Shown: one piece after another, positions 24,533 to 32,997 of the stretch
Position numbering within the stretch: the first letter of the stretch is position 1
Layout: each line of letters begins with the position of its first letter
Assembly: GCF_038443705.2 (NCBI RefSeq)
Contig: NZ_CP151767.2
Coordinates: forward strand, 2,719,501-2,783,500
Reading direction: 5' to 3'
DNA length: 64,000 nucleotides
From: Yoonia sp. SS1-5
GTDB taxonomy: Bacteria > Pseudomonadota > Alphaproteobacteria > Rhodobacterales > Rhodobacteraceae
Translations under genes and position numbers: made by a program
The notes under the pieces: generated by a model
Told to the model about the DNA's origin: nothing
Seen by the model: only the letters and a program-made list of their open reading frames with translations
Databases searched by the model: none

Positions 24533-25684
24533 TCAGCCCCGCTCTTTGATCGCGTCAGCAAGAACTGCAAGGTCGCCCCGAAGATCACCGACGGTTTCCT
24601 GCCGGCCAGCGGTCAGTTCCTCAAGAATGCGCAGCAATTGTACGTCGATAGACCGCAGCCGCATGCGGCTTTCGGCATCCATACCATCCATGCCATTCTC
24701 GCCAATCTTCTCGACCAGCGTTTCCTGCCCTTCGGCGACGCGCTGCAGCATGGCCTTGGTGGGATCCTCGCGCGAAAGATCAGTCAGTTGTTCGACAGAT
24801 GTGGCCAGATTGGCCAGCCGTTTATCAGTCTGTTCACGGTCTTCGTCGATCTGACCCATCATCATCTGGATCGTGTCCATCAACTCGCCCAGTTGCTCGA
24901 CAAAGGCGCCCATCACCCCGCTATCGGCCCCGACGGTGCCTTCATCACCCTCCAGCCCGACACGGGTGATCGTGGACATCCATTCTTCAAGTTCGCGATA
25001 GAACCGGTTTTGCCCATGCCCCGCGAAAAGTTCCAGCAGCCCCACAACCAGCGAACCGGCCAGCCCGAGGAGCGAGCTGGAAAACGCCGTTCCCATACCG
25101 CCCAGCTGGCTTTCCAGACCGGTTTGCAGACGGGCAAAGATGCTTGCGCCGTCCTCGCCCTCGCCGGGGTTCAGGGACCGAATGGTTTCCACAAGGGCAG
25201 GGACAGTTGTCGCCAAGCCGTAAAAGGTGCCCAGCAGGCCAAGGAAGATCAGCACATTGCCGATATACCGGGTGATTTCGCGATCTTCGTCGATCCGCTG
25301 CGCCACTGAATCGAGGATGGACCGGCCAGATGAGGCGGAAATCTGTGTTCTCGCCCCCCGCGAGCTAAGCAATGTGGCCAGCGGTGCCAATAGGGACGGG
25401 GCTGCACTATAGGAATGCCCGCCTGCGTCACGGGCGAAACGCTCGATCCAGCGGACTGACTTGATCAGCAGAAAGACCTGATTGAAGCATGACAGGACGC
25501 CCAGCAGGAACACACCCAGAATAACGCCATTCAGATAGGGATTGGATTGATAGATCGCGATGATCTGCCGTTGCCCCAGATAGAATCCGGCCGCGACCAG
25601 CCCGATCACGACAAGCATGAACAGAATTTGGCGGATCGGTTGAGAGAACTGCGGTTGCGCCTTGGTTGCTCTGGTGTTCGCCAC
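24533..25684 (-). CDS. MotA/TolQ/ExbB-type proton channel protein
   Basis: This 383-aa protein has N-terminal membrane helices (ILFMLVVIGLVAAGFYLGQ, GVILGVFLLGVLSCFNQVFL). The MotA/TolQ/ExbB channel block is in the middle: YIGNVLIFLGLLGTFYGLAT at about 140-160 and GTAFSSSLLGLAGSLVVGLL at about 195-215. A long soluble tail ends in helical segments (VEQLTDLSREDPTKAML). It lies directly upstream of the OmpA-domain partner. Compared with ordinary ExbB (about 240 aa) the tail is extended, which recalls ZorA. No other Zorya genes are nearby. Confidence 0.83.
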   Translation of the reverse strand: MANTRATKAQPQFSQPIRQILFMLVVIGLVAAGFYLGQRQIIAIYQSNPYLNGVILGVFLLGVLSCFNQVFLLIKSVRWIERFARDAGGHSYSAAPSLLAPLATLLSSRGARTQISASSGRSILDSVAQRIDEDREITRYIGNVLIFLGLLGTFYGLATTVPALVETIRSLNPGEGEDGASIFARLQTGLESQLGGMGTAFSSSLLGLAGSLVVGLLELFAGHGQNRFYRELEEWMSTITRVGLEGDEGTVGADSGVMGAFVEQLGELMDTIQMMMGQIDEDREQTDKRLANLATSVEQLTDLSREDPTKAMLQRVAEGQETLVEKIGENGMDGMDAESRMRLRSIDVQLLRILEELTAGRQETVGDLRGDLAVLADAIKERG

Positions 25685-25769
25685 GAGATGCCTTATCTTT
25701 GTTGCCTGCTTAGCCCAGATAGGACCATAGGCGCTCTGCCCGCAAATCCAAAATGAAAACGGTCCCGGC

Positions 25770-26300
25770 CTATGTTGCTGTCAGGGCACGTACGCGGGTT
25801 GCCAGCCAATCCATATCCGGGTCATCAATCCCGAGGTCGCGGATATGCGCCGCCGTGTTGAACAGGTATTCGGTATTTGGCCCCCGCCCGCCGATTGCCT
25901 TGGCGATGATCAGGGCCTGTTTTTCAAGGTCGTACTGGCAATATTGCCGGTGATCGCGATTAATGATGTAGGTCAGGGCCGTCAGCGTCTTGCCATCATC
26001 GGTGGTCAGGTCGACCGCCTGCTCGAAATAGGCAGATGATATCAGCTCGCGCTCTCGGATATCGGCGATGATCTGCGCCTCATCCGCCTGCGGGATTTCG
26101 AATGCCATGCCCGTACACTGCGCCTGCGGGTCCGCATCAAGCGCCAGAACCAGCCCGGGATCATCCTCTGACCCGCGGTGATGAATGGACAACATGCAAA
26201 AGCTGCGGTGATACCCGTGCAGATGCGCCTTGACCGCGCGGGTTGGCGTAAAGCCCGGGTTCCACAGAAGCGACCCATAGGCAAAGACCCAAGTTGTCAT
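25770..26300 (-). CDS. chaC: gamma-glutamylcyclotransferase, ChaC family
   Basis: This 176-aa protein begins with the ChaC signature VFAYGSLLWNPGF (residues 5-17), which forms the glutamate-binding loop. The catalytic Glu is probably Glu85 in IRERELISSAY. ChaC enzymes degrade glutathione to 5-oxoproline and Cys-Gly in the cytosol. The ATG at 26300 places the YGSL motif at its usual distance from the N-terminus; 24 in-frame codons further upstream look non-coding. It stands alone between the ExbB-type gene and idi. Confidence 0.9.
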   Translation of the reverse strand: MTTWVFAYGSLLWNPGFTPTRAVKAHLHGYHRSFCMLSIHHRGSEDDPGLVLALDADPQAQCTGMAFEIPQADEAQIIADIRERELISSAYFEQAVDLTTDDGKTLTALTYIINRDHRQYCQYDLEKQALIIAKAIGGRGPNTEYLFNTAAHIRDLGIDDPDMDWLATRVRALTAT

Positions 26301-26429
26301 GACCACATTCCTCAATCCGATGGCTGCAGTTACCACCCGACGCACCGAACTGTAAGAGAGGGGATGCGACAAGATACCCGACAGCCGCCGGACCGCCCCG
26401 ATGACCGGGTTCAGGCATCAGTGCCGTGG

Positions 26430-26963
26430 TCAGCCAGCCCGTACCAGATCGCCAAAGATCACGGTTTGATAGTCGCGCAGATAGATCTGAAGCCACGGGG
26501 TGTATTGCGCCGGATGGCGGGCAACCTCGGCGGACAGGTCATAAAAATCAACCCAGCGGGTGTTCATGACCTCGTCAGGGTTGGGATCAATGACAAGGTC
26601 ATTGGGGGCGTCGGCCACGAAGACCTTGACCACTTCATGCTCGATCAACCCGCCGCCCACGTCGGCGCGGTACTCGATCTGATCGCGGTAGGACGGGTAA
26701 AGACCCTTGATGCCCAATTCTTCGTTCAGGCGACGCACGGCGCAATCGGTTGCATCCTCGTCCCATGCGGGATGGGTGCAGCAGGTATTCGCCCAAAGGC
26801 CCGGCGTATGGTATTTATGCATGGCCCGCTGCTGGATCAGCACGCGCCCCCGGTTCATCACAAAGACGCTGACGGCCTTGTGTTTCAACCCACGCTGATG
26901 CGCATCAAGCTTTTCGACGGGCGTCAGTTTGCCGTTTACCCAGGCCGGGATCATGATGGTCAT
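26430..26963 (-). CDS. idi: isopentenyl-diphosphate delta-isomerase, type I
   Basis: This 177-aa Nudix-fold isomerase interconverts IPP and DMAPP and so feeds the carotenoid and bacteriochlorophyll tail pathways. Active-site residues are visible as the Cys in GLWANTCCTHP (61/62) and the Glu pair in RRLNEELGI (81/82), with the metal-binding His residues around HKYHTP. The ATG at 26963 overlaps the bchP stop as ATGA. idi directly after bchP is the standard photosynthesis-cluster order in Rhodobacter. Confidence 0.95.
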   Translation of the reverse strand: MTIMIPAWVNGKLTPVEKLDAHQRGLKHKAVSVFVMNRGRVLIQQRAMHKYHTPGLWANTCCTHPAWDEDATDCAVRRLNEELGIKGLYPSYRDQIEYRADVGGGLIEHEVVKVFVADAPNDLVIDPNPDEVMNTRWVDFYDLSAEVARHPAQYTPWLQIYLRDYQTVIFGDLVRAG

Positions 26964-28141
26964 GTGCGCAGCGGCGAGACAAGCCGCGTCAGATGGGCAA
27001 GGTTCTTGATGCCAATTTTCAGATGCGCCATGGGCCGCGCCTTTACCAGTTTCTTGTTCATATAAGCCTCGAATGTCAGCTTTTGCACGTCGACATCGTG
27101 ACACAGGGAAACGAACCGCTCGCGCCGCTCGTCGCTGCGGTAGTAGGCGTTTTGCATCGCGCCTAAAACCCGAAATACCTGCTTGTGCTCGCGCATGAAC
27201 AGTTTTCGGGCCAATTGCAGATCCCGTGCGCGGCCGCTTGCCAGACATGCCGCCGCCGCGGTGGCGGCAACCCGGCCCCCAACCATCGCGTAATAGATAC
27301 CTTCCCCCGATGACGGGGCGACAACACCTGCGGCATCACCGGCCAACACCACGTCTTGCCCGTTATCCCATCGGTCCAGCGGTTTAAGCGGTATTGGCGC
27401 CCCCTCCTTGCGGATGGTTTTGCAATCGGTCAGGCCTGATGCCGCACGCAGATCCGCCGTCGCCTGCTTTACATCAACCGACTTGATCATGGATCCCATG
27501 CCAACGCTTGCTTGCCCGCCATGCGGAAAGACCCATCCGTAAAAGTCCGGCGAAATCCGGCCGTCATAGACCACATCGCAGCGCATTGGATCGTATTGCG
27601 GCGTACCCTTCGGGGCCTCGATGATCTCGTGATACGCAATCACGTAAGGGATCTTGTCCCCATCCTTGACCTCGGCGCGGGCCACATTGGACCGGGCGCC
27701 ATCGGCACCGATGACCAGTTTCGTGGTCAGTTTCATTTCGTTCCCGCTGACCTTGTCGCGGTAGATCACCTGTGTGCCGTCACCGTCGCGGTCGATCCGA
27801 ACAAAGGTGCCACTATAGCGGTGCGCGCCGGCCTTTTTCGCCCGATCCCGCAGGAATTCGTCAAAATGCTCGCGATCCACCATCCCCACAAAACCGTTTT
27901 CGATCGGGATATCGACCTGCCGACCGGTGGGCGAGATCATGCGGGCCGTGTTCACCTTGGCCACGATCTGTTCATCAGGGATGAAGAAATCAGCGATCAG
28001 ACGCGGCGGGATCGCCCCGCCGCAAGGCTTGATCCGACCCTCCCGGTCGATGAAAGCCACCTTATGCCCTGACCGGGCCAGATCTTCTGCGGCAGTGGCC
28101 CCTGATGGGCCCCCGCCCACAACAATCACATCATAATGCAT
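26960..28141 (-). CDS. bchP: geranylgeranyl diphosphate/chlorophyll reductase BchP
   Basis: This 393-aa flavoprotein reduces the geranylgeranyl tail of bacteriochlorophyll to phytyl. The N-terminal FAD-binding site is DVIVVGGGPSGATAAEDLAR (residues 4-23). KPCGGAIPPRLI follows near residue 38, and LAGDAAGVVAPSSGEGIYYA, the second FAD motif, is near residue 270. It lies in bchG - PucC-like - bchP - idi, with 3 nt to the permease gene and a 4-nt overlap with idi. Confidence 0.96.
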   Translation of the reverse strand: MHYDVIVVGGGPSGATAAEDLARSGHKVAFIDREGRIKPCGGAIPPRLIADFFIPDEQIVAKVNTARMISPTGRQVDIPIENGFVGMVDREHFDEFLRDRAKKAGAHRYSGTFVRIDRDGDGTQVIYRDKVSGNEMKLTTKLVIGADGARSNVARAEVKDGDKIPYVIAYHEIIEAPKGTPQYDPMRCDVVYDGRISPDFYGWVFPHGGQASVGMGSMIKSVDVKQATADLRAASGLTDCKTIRKEGAPIPLKPLDRWDNGQDVVLAGDAAGVVAPSSGEGIYYAMVGGRVAATAAAACLASGRARDLQLARKLFMREHKQVFRVLGAMQNAYYRSDERRERFVSLCHDVDVQKLTFEAYMNKKLVKARPMAHLKIGIKNLAHLTRLVSPLRT

Positions 28142-28144
28142 CGG

Positions 28145-29425
28145 CTATTCCCCCGGAACGAGCGTGGCTGATGGCAGTTTTCTGTCCATGATCCGCGCCG
28201 CCATGGCTGCGGCGGCAATGAACAGGCCTGCCTCGAAAATGAATACGGACCCAAAGGCCTGCGTGTCGGTGAATGTCAGGCGCAGCAGGTCAACCATACC
28301 GGCCCCAACCAGCCCGCCAAAGCCCGCCGCTATCGCCTGCGCCGCGCCCCAAAGACCCATCCGGGTGCCTTCGCGCCGTTCGCGGCCTTGCCCGGCCAGC
28401 GCCATCATCGACCCGATGGCTGCAACTGCAAACATTCCGTTGAAGAAACCAAGCCCGACGACCGCTGGCATCAATGGCGCACCCGGTCCCATTGGCCCCA
28501 GAAACGTGATCAGTGCCAGCGCGGCTGCAGATCCAAGACAACCCGCCATGACCCAGTTGCGCAACGCGCCGATCTTCAGCCCCGTGGCCATGATCCCAAC
28601 GGTGAGCATGCCAATAAAGACCCCGCCGTTTTGCGCGCCCGACAGCGAGGTTGATTGCCCCGGCGTGAACGCAAAGACCAGCCCGGCATAGGGTTCCAGG
28701 ATCAGTTCTTGCATGAAATACGCGGTCATCGACAGAAAGACGAACAAGGTAAAGTTACGTGCCTTGCGTTCCTGCCACACCTCGCGCAACCCCTCCCGAA
28801 AGGGTGTCGGATCGGGCTCGCGAACCGCGATCAGCTTGCGCTCCACCCGCCAGACGGCCAGGCAGGTCAGCAGCACCGCAGCCGTGACAACGATTGCCAC
28901 GATCCGGATCAAAAGCTGCGGGGTGTAGGGGTCAATCAGGGACCCGACGATGCCCGCAGTCATCGCGATGCCGAAAATCATCATCAACCAGGTGATCGTC
29001 GCCGCAGCTGCCCGTCTGTGCGGCGCTGTCGTCGTTGCAAGCAGCGCCAAAAGGGACGTCCCCGAAGCGCCGACACCCAGACCGATCAGCGCATAGGCCA
29101 CGACCGAAATCACCATTCCGCCCGCAAATGAGGACCCCAGCACCAGCACGCCAACAGCGGCGAGCAATGCCCCCAAGGCCAGCACAATCATGCCGCCGAT
29201 GATCCATTTGGTCCGGTGCCCCCCGGCATCGGATGCGAACCCCCAATGTGGCCGGGTCATCTGAATGCCATAGTGAAGGGCAACAAGCATGCCTGGCAAA
29301 ATCGCCGGCAAGGCCAGTTCGACCACCATCAGCCGGTTCAGGGTTGATGTGGTCAGCACCACAATGGCCCCCAGCGCCATCTGCACAAGGCCAAGCCGGA
29401 AAATCTGGAACCAGGATAGTGTCAT
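28145..29425 (-). CDS. PucC/LhaA-like BCD-family MFS transporter (bch2/ORF428 type)
   Basis: This 426-aa protein with about 12 membrane helices belongs to the bacteriochlorophyll-delivery (BCD) branch of the major facilitator superfamily. The N-terminus FRLGLVQMALGAIVVLTTST, then NRLMVVELALPAILPGMLVA and HYGIQMTRPHWGFASD, are diagnostic of PucC/LhaA proteins, which help assemble light-harvesting complexes. Placement between bchG and bchP matches ORF428 (bch2) of Rhodobacter. pucC and lhaA proper sit next to puc and puh genes. It starts 1 nt after the bchG stop. Confidence 0.93.
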   Translation of the reverse strand: MTLSWFQIFRLGLVQMALGAIVVLTTSTLNRLMVVELALPAILPGMLVALHYGIQMTRPHWGFASDAGGHRTKWIIGGMIVLALGALLAAVGVLVLGSSFAGGMVISVVAYALIGLGVGASGTSLLALLATTTAPHRRAAAATITWLMMIFGIAMTAGIVGSLIDPYTPQLLIRIVAIVVTAAVLLTCLAVWRVERKLIAVREPDPTPFREGLREVWQERKARNFTLFVFLSMTAYFMQELILEPYAGLVFAFTPGQSTSLSGAQNGGVFIGMLTVGIMATGLKIGALRNWVMAGCLGSAAALALITFLGPMGPGAPLMPAVVGLGFFNGMFAVAAIGSMMALAGQGRERREGTRMGLWGAAQAIAAGFGGLVGAGMVDLLRLTFTDTQAFGSVFIFEAGLFIAAAAMAARIMDRKLPSATLVPGE

Positions 29426-29426
29426 C

Positions 29427-30332
29427 TTAGCCTCCGATTGCGGTGGCGGCGATCATCATGCCGCTGATGTAGAAAAGAATGCCCATGCCCTGATACCAGG
29501 GTGTCTTGCCTTCGGGGTCGCGCAGAAGAACCCGCATAGCCCCTAACTGAACGGCCAGCATTGCCATCACGCCCAGCGCGTAGCCCGGATGTCCCCAATA
29601 GGTCAGCAGCCCGATCACAACCGCCTGCGGAACCGCCATGATCCAGCAGGCCAGCCGCGCCGCCCGCGCAGGCCCAAGCGTCACAGGCAGTGAACGCAGG
29701 CCCATGGCCCGATCACCTGCGACCGCCTTAAAATCATTCAGCGTCATGATCCCGTGCGCCCCTATGCCATAGAGAACAGCAATAATGATGACGTCTGCCT
29801 GCGGCGCACCCGCGCTGAGAATTGCCGCGCCGGTGATCCAGGGAAGCGTCTCGTATGCCAGTCCGCAAAGGCCGGGCCCCCAAAAGCCCGATTGCTTTGC
29901 CCGGATCGGTTCCGCCGAATAGGCCCACGCCGCCGCAACGGCCAGAATCGTCGCACCAAAGCCCCACGGCCCCAGTTGATATCCCAACAATAGCGACAAT
30001 CCGGTCATCGCAAGTGCGATATACAGCCCCCATCGGCCCGGAATGCGTCCGGATGGAATCGGCCTGTCCGGTTCGTTGATCGCGTCCACATGCCGGTCGC
30101 ACCAGTCATTGGCGGCTTGGCTCATGCCGCAGACGACTGGCCCGGCCAAGATCACCCCCAGAATGATCAATACCCAATGGCCAGAGGGGCTTACCCCAGA
30201 TGACACGACGCCACATAAGTAGGCCCACATCGGCGGAAACCACGTGACCGGCTTGATCAGGCGCAGCGTTGCGCGCGGTTCCGGCCACCGCCGTGTCGTG
30301 GTCTCAATCTGTAAATCTGACGTGACACTCAT
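29427..30332 (-). CDS. bchG: bacteriochlorophyll synthase BchG
   Basis: This 301-aa UbiA-superfamily membrane prenyltransferase esterifies bacteriochlorophyllide with (geranyl)geranyl diphosphate. The signature NDWCDRHVDAINEPDRPI runs from about residue 76, followed by PSGRIPG. A second DxxxD-like block is TLNDFKAVAGDRAMG near residue 200. Multiple hydrophobic helices follow. It is the first gene of the second photosynthesis operon. No good Shine-Dalgarno precedes the ATG at 30332. One PpsR palindrome overlaps its first codons and another lies 38 nt upstream. Confidence 0.95.
   Translation of the reverse strand: MSVTSDLQIETTTRRWPEPRATLRLIKPVTWFPPMWAYLCGVVSSGVSPSGHWVLIILGVILAGPVVCGMSQAANDWCDRHVDAINEPDRPIPSGRIPGRWGLYIALAMTGLSLLLGYQLGPWGFGATILAVAAAWAYSAEPIRAKQSGFWGPGLCGLAYETLPWITGAAILSAGAPQADVIIIAVLYGIGAHGIMTLNDFKAVAGDRAMGLRSLPVTLGPARAARLACWIMAVPQAVVIGLLTYWGHPGYALGVMAMLAVQLGAMRVLLRDPEGKTPWYQGMGILFYISGMMIAATAIGG
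30310..30327. promoter_or_regulatory. PpsR/CrtJ operator inside the first codons of bchG
   Basis: TGTAAATCTGACGTGACA matches TGT-N12-ACA exactly and lies within codons 2-8 of bchG as annotated. With the site at 30370-30387 it forms a pair spaced 60 bp centre to centre, close to the 55 bp of the crt pair. Because it lies inside a coding region, chance is harder to exclude than for the intergenic sites. Confidence 0.6.
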
Positions 30333-30369
30333 AACGTCAGTCTAAAGTGACATGCCTCATCGGAGCAAG

Positions 30370-30387
30370 TGTAAAGGTAGCTTGACA
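30370..30387. promoter_or_regulatory. PpsR/CrtJ operator upstream of bchG
   Basis: TGTAAAGGTAGCTTGACA is a perfect TGT-N12-ACA palindrome 38 nt upstream of the bchG ATG, in the 229-nt gap shared with the divergent thuA-like gene. It would place bchG - PucC-like - bchP - idi under the same oxygen/light repressor as the crt and bchIDO genes. Confidence 0.82.
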
Positions 30388-30534
30388 CTTTTGCGCCGCG
30401 TCGGTCGCCCAAATACGATCTGTCACGCCGTCGGATCTTGCCTGATGCCCCGCCTGCAGGCGGCCATGACGGCCTGCCGCTGGTTATTGATCGCAGATGA
30501 CTTGCGTTTCTGCAGATTTCGCCGCAGGGTTTTC

Positions 30535-30546
30535 CAAAGCGCTTTG
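30535..30546. promoter_or_regulatory. LacI/GalR-type palindrome upstream of the thuA-like gene
   Basis: CAAAGCGCTTTG is a perfect 12-nt palindrome with the central CG typical of LacI-family operators. It ends 15 nt before the ThuA ATG, abutting the ribosome binding site (GAGAAGAGG). ThuA and Gfo/Idh/MocA sugar genes are commonly under LacI-family repressors. None is encoded in the window. Confidence 0.5.
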
Positions 30547-30561
30547 AGAAGAGGTAAAACC

Positions 30562-31344
30562 ATGCCAATCCGTGCAGTTGTCTGGGGCGAGAACGTTCAC
30601 GAACAGACGAATAAGACAGTATCCGATCTCTACCCCGACGGAATGCACGGCACTATCGCTGCCGCATTGCAAAGTGATGATGTCACCGCCACGACGGCAA
30701 CGTTGCAGGACCCGGAACATGGGCTGACGGCCGAACGGCTTGCAGAAACTGACGTGCTGTTATGGTGGGGGCATGCGGCCCATGGGGATGTGTCGGACGC
30801 CGTTGCCGAAAGGGTGGTCGAGGCCGTCTGGTCCGGCATGGGTTTCATCGCCCTGCATTCGGCCCATTTCGCCAAACCCTTCAAACGGCTGATGGGAAGC
30901 GCCTGCAACCTCACCTGGCGCGAAGCCGGTGAGCGCGAGCGGCTGTGGGTGACATCCCGCAACCATCCGATTGCCGCGGGGCTTCCTGATCATTTCACAC
31001 TTGAGAATGAGGAAATGTATGGCGAGCCCTTTGGCGTCCCTGAACCGCTGGAAACCGTCTTTATCAGTTGGTTTCAAGGGGGCGAGGTATTCCGGTCCGG
31101 CCTGACATATAAACGTGGGGCCGGGAATGTTTTCTACTTCCGCCCGGGCCACGAAACCTATCCGACCTATCACGACCCCAATGTCCAGCGCGTGCTGCAG
31201 AACGCGGTGCGCTGGGCCTATAACCCCGCCCGCCGTGTTGTCGGGGTGAATGACGCCCCGAATGTGCCGGTTGATCAGGCACTCGAGCCCATTCAGGAAC
31301 GCGGTCCCCGGCTTCATCAGGATGGCGAGGAGGGTTTTCGATGA
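30562..31344 (+). CDS. ThuA domain-containing protein
   Basis: This 260-aa protein has the class I glutamine-amidotransferase-like fold of ThuA, linked to trehalose and other disaccharide utilisation in rhizobia. Visible family blocks are AVVWGENVHEQTN at the start, LLWWGHAAHGDV, GFIALHSAHFAKPFKRLMG and FYFRPGHETYPTYHDPNVQR. The ATG at 30562 follows GAAGAGG. Its stop overlaps the next oxidoreductase start as ATGA, a common ThuA/Gfo-Idh-MocA pairing. No ABC transporter is adjacent, so the sugar is unknown. Confidence 0.87.
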   Translation: MPIRAVVWGENVHEQTNKTVSDLYPDGMHGTIAAALQSDDVTATTATLQDPEHGLTAERLAETDVLLWWGHAAHGDVSDAVAERVVEAVWSGMGFIALHSAHFAKPFKRLMGSACNLTWREAGERERLWVTSRNHPIAAGLPDHFTLENEEMYGEPFGVPEPLETVFISWFQGGEVFRSGLTYKRGAGNVFYFRPGHETYPTYHDPNVQRVLQNAVRWAYNPARRVVGVNDAPNVPVDQALEPIQERGPRLHQDGEEGFR

Positions 31345-32390
31345 TCCGCGTCATCATTGTCGGCACCGGCAGCATGGCCCGAGAGCATGTGGCCGCCTAT
31401 TCCAAAATACCGGATGTTCAGGTCGTCGGTGGCGTCGACCCGAATGCCGAGGCGCTTGCCGCATTCTGCGCCACGCACGATATCCCCAACGCGTTTAATT
31501 CGGTCGAAGCTGCCGTGGAATGGGGTGGATTTGATGCGGCATCCAATGTGACCCCTGATCAAATTCACCATCGGACGACGCTACCGCTGTTGGCCGCGGG
31601 TAAACATGTTCTGTGCGAGAAACCGCTTGCAAGCAATCAGACCGATGCCGCCGAAATGGCCAATGCCGCCGCCAAAGCCGGCGTGATCAATATGGTCAAT
31701 CTCAGCTATCGTAACGTGCCTGCGCTGGAGGAGGCCGCCAAACTGGTCGCCGCAGGCGAGATTGGCGGGGTGCGCCACTTCGAGGCCTCATATCTGCAAA
31801 GCTGGCTGACCCAATCGCTGTGGGGTGATTGGCGGGAAGAGGCCCAGTGGCTGTGGCGGCTGTCATCGGCCCACGGCTCTATGGGCGTTCTGGGGGATGT
31901 AGGCGTTCATATTCTTGACTATGTCTGCCATGCCATCGGAGCGAATGCAGATCATGTATCCTGTCGGTTAAAGACATTCCCCAAGGCCCCCGGCGACAAG
32001 ATTGCGGACTATGCCTTGGATGCCAATGACAGCATGGCCATGCATCTGACCCTTGCGAACGGGGCGATGGGTGTCATCCATGCCAGCCGATTTGCCAGCG
32101 GGCATATCAATGACCTCAGCCTTCGCATTTACGGGACACTTGGTGGGCTGGATGTGCAATTTATCAACTTCGAAAGCAGCCTGAAGATCGCAAAGGGTAA
32201 GGATTTGCAGACCGGCACGTGGCGCCCGGTCGCTGCCCCCGATATCCCATCAAACTATGTCAGGTTTCTTGATGCCATCCGCGCGGGTAAACCCGTTCAA
32301 CCCGATTTTGCACATGGCGCAACCTTGCAACGTGTCCTTGATTTGGCGGTGTTGTCCAGTCAGCGCAACTGCGCTGATCAGTCTATTTAA
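31341..32390 (+). CDS. Gfo/Idh/MocA family oxidoreductase
   Basis: This 349-aa NAD(P)-dependent sugar or inositol dehydrogenase-like protein starts with the Rossmann motif VIIVGTGSMAREHVAAY (residues 4-20). The family motif VLCEKPLASN with the catalytic-region Lys is near residue 93. GVLGDVGVHILDYVCHAIG in the C-terminal domain supplies the conserved Asp and His. It is translationally coupled to the ThuA gene and probably oxidises a related sugar or disaccharide. The 137 nt after it, before the next gene, are AT-richer and show no clear hairpin. Confidence 0.9.
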   Translation: MIRVIIVGTGSMAREHVAAYSKIPDVQVVGGVDPNAEALAAFCATHDIPNAFNSVEAAVEWGGFDAASNVTPDQIHHRTTLPLLAAGKHVLCEKPLASNQTDAAEMANAAAKAGVINMVNLSYRNVPALEEAAKLVAAGEIGGVRHFEASYLQSWLTQSLWGDWREEAQWLWRLSSAHGSMGVLGDVGVHILDYVCHAIGANADHVSCRLKTFPKAPGDKIADYALDANDSMAMHLTLANGAMGVIHASRFASGHINDLSLRIYGTLGGLDVQFINFESSLKIAKGKDLQTGTWRPVAAPDIPSNYVRFLDAIRAGKPVQPDFAHGATLQRVLDLAVLSSQRNCADQSI

Positions 32391-32527
32391 ACGCGGTTTT
32401 TGGCATCAACACAGCCTCAAAACACAGCATATCCGGGTGTCGGCGCCAAAATAAGGACTGAGATTAGCCATATTATTTTGTGTTTTTGGTGCTAGGCATG
32501 CATCGTTCTTGCACCGGATAGCAGTTG

Positions 32528-32905
32528 ATGGCCGAAATACTAGTCCCACTCCAACCCGTCGAGTTGGTGGAGCGTTTGCAACATCAGCGCGTGGTCCTGG
32601 CCTTTCTGGACGAACCGCTTGCGCGGGCTGCACAGGCTGCCCGGGTCGAGGTATTGCAACGGATCGCCGACCGGATTTTGCCTGATGATCCTGCGCAAAT
32701 GACGCTTTGGGACGCTCTCTTTGACGTGCTGACTGAATTGCACACGCTTGAACACGAGATCCGCAGTTTTGAGCAACAGGGCGATTTTGGCACCGCATAT
32801 GTTGCGTTGACCCAGTCTTATATGGCCGCCCGCGCCACGCGTGCCCAACTCAGGATCGACATTGCAGCGGGCCTGGCCCTGATCGTTGGATCGGATGATC
32901 ACTGA
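32528..32905 (+). CDS. hypothetical protein, 125 aa, at the start of the flagellar locus
   Basis: I do not recognise this family. It is an acidic, almost entirely helical soluble protein (LVERLQHQRVVLAFLDEPLA... LHTLEHEIRSFEQQGDF) with no signal or membrane segment. The ATG at 32528 is preceded by an in-frame TTG. It reads the same way as motB, with a 92-nt gap. Position suggests a flagellum-related chaperone or regulator, but nothing in the sequence proves this. Confidence 0.6.
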   Translation: MAEILVPLQPVELVERLQHQRVVLAFLDEPLARAAQAARVEVLQRIADRILPDDPAQMTLWDALFDVLTELHTLEHEIRSFEQQGDFGTAYVALTQSYMAARATRAQLRIDIAAGLALIVGSDDH

Positions 32906-32997
32906 TTACCGCCGCATTTGCATTGAATTGTTACTTTAAGGGCGTTTTCACACCCTCCCTCTACCTCTGCCAGCGGGGTGAAATTCGAGGGTAGATC

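Noticed and set aside
22811..25684. Zorya-type anti-phage system (ZorA/ZorB-like pair)
   Set aside because: The domain plan is similar, but no ZorC, ZorD or ZorE-like helicase or nuclease lies on either side; neighbours are a C39-like peptidase and chaC. Kept only as an uncharacterised motor-like pair.
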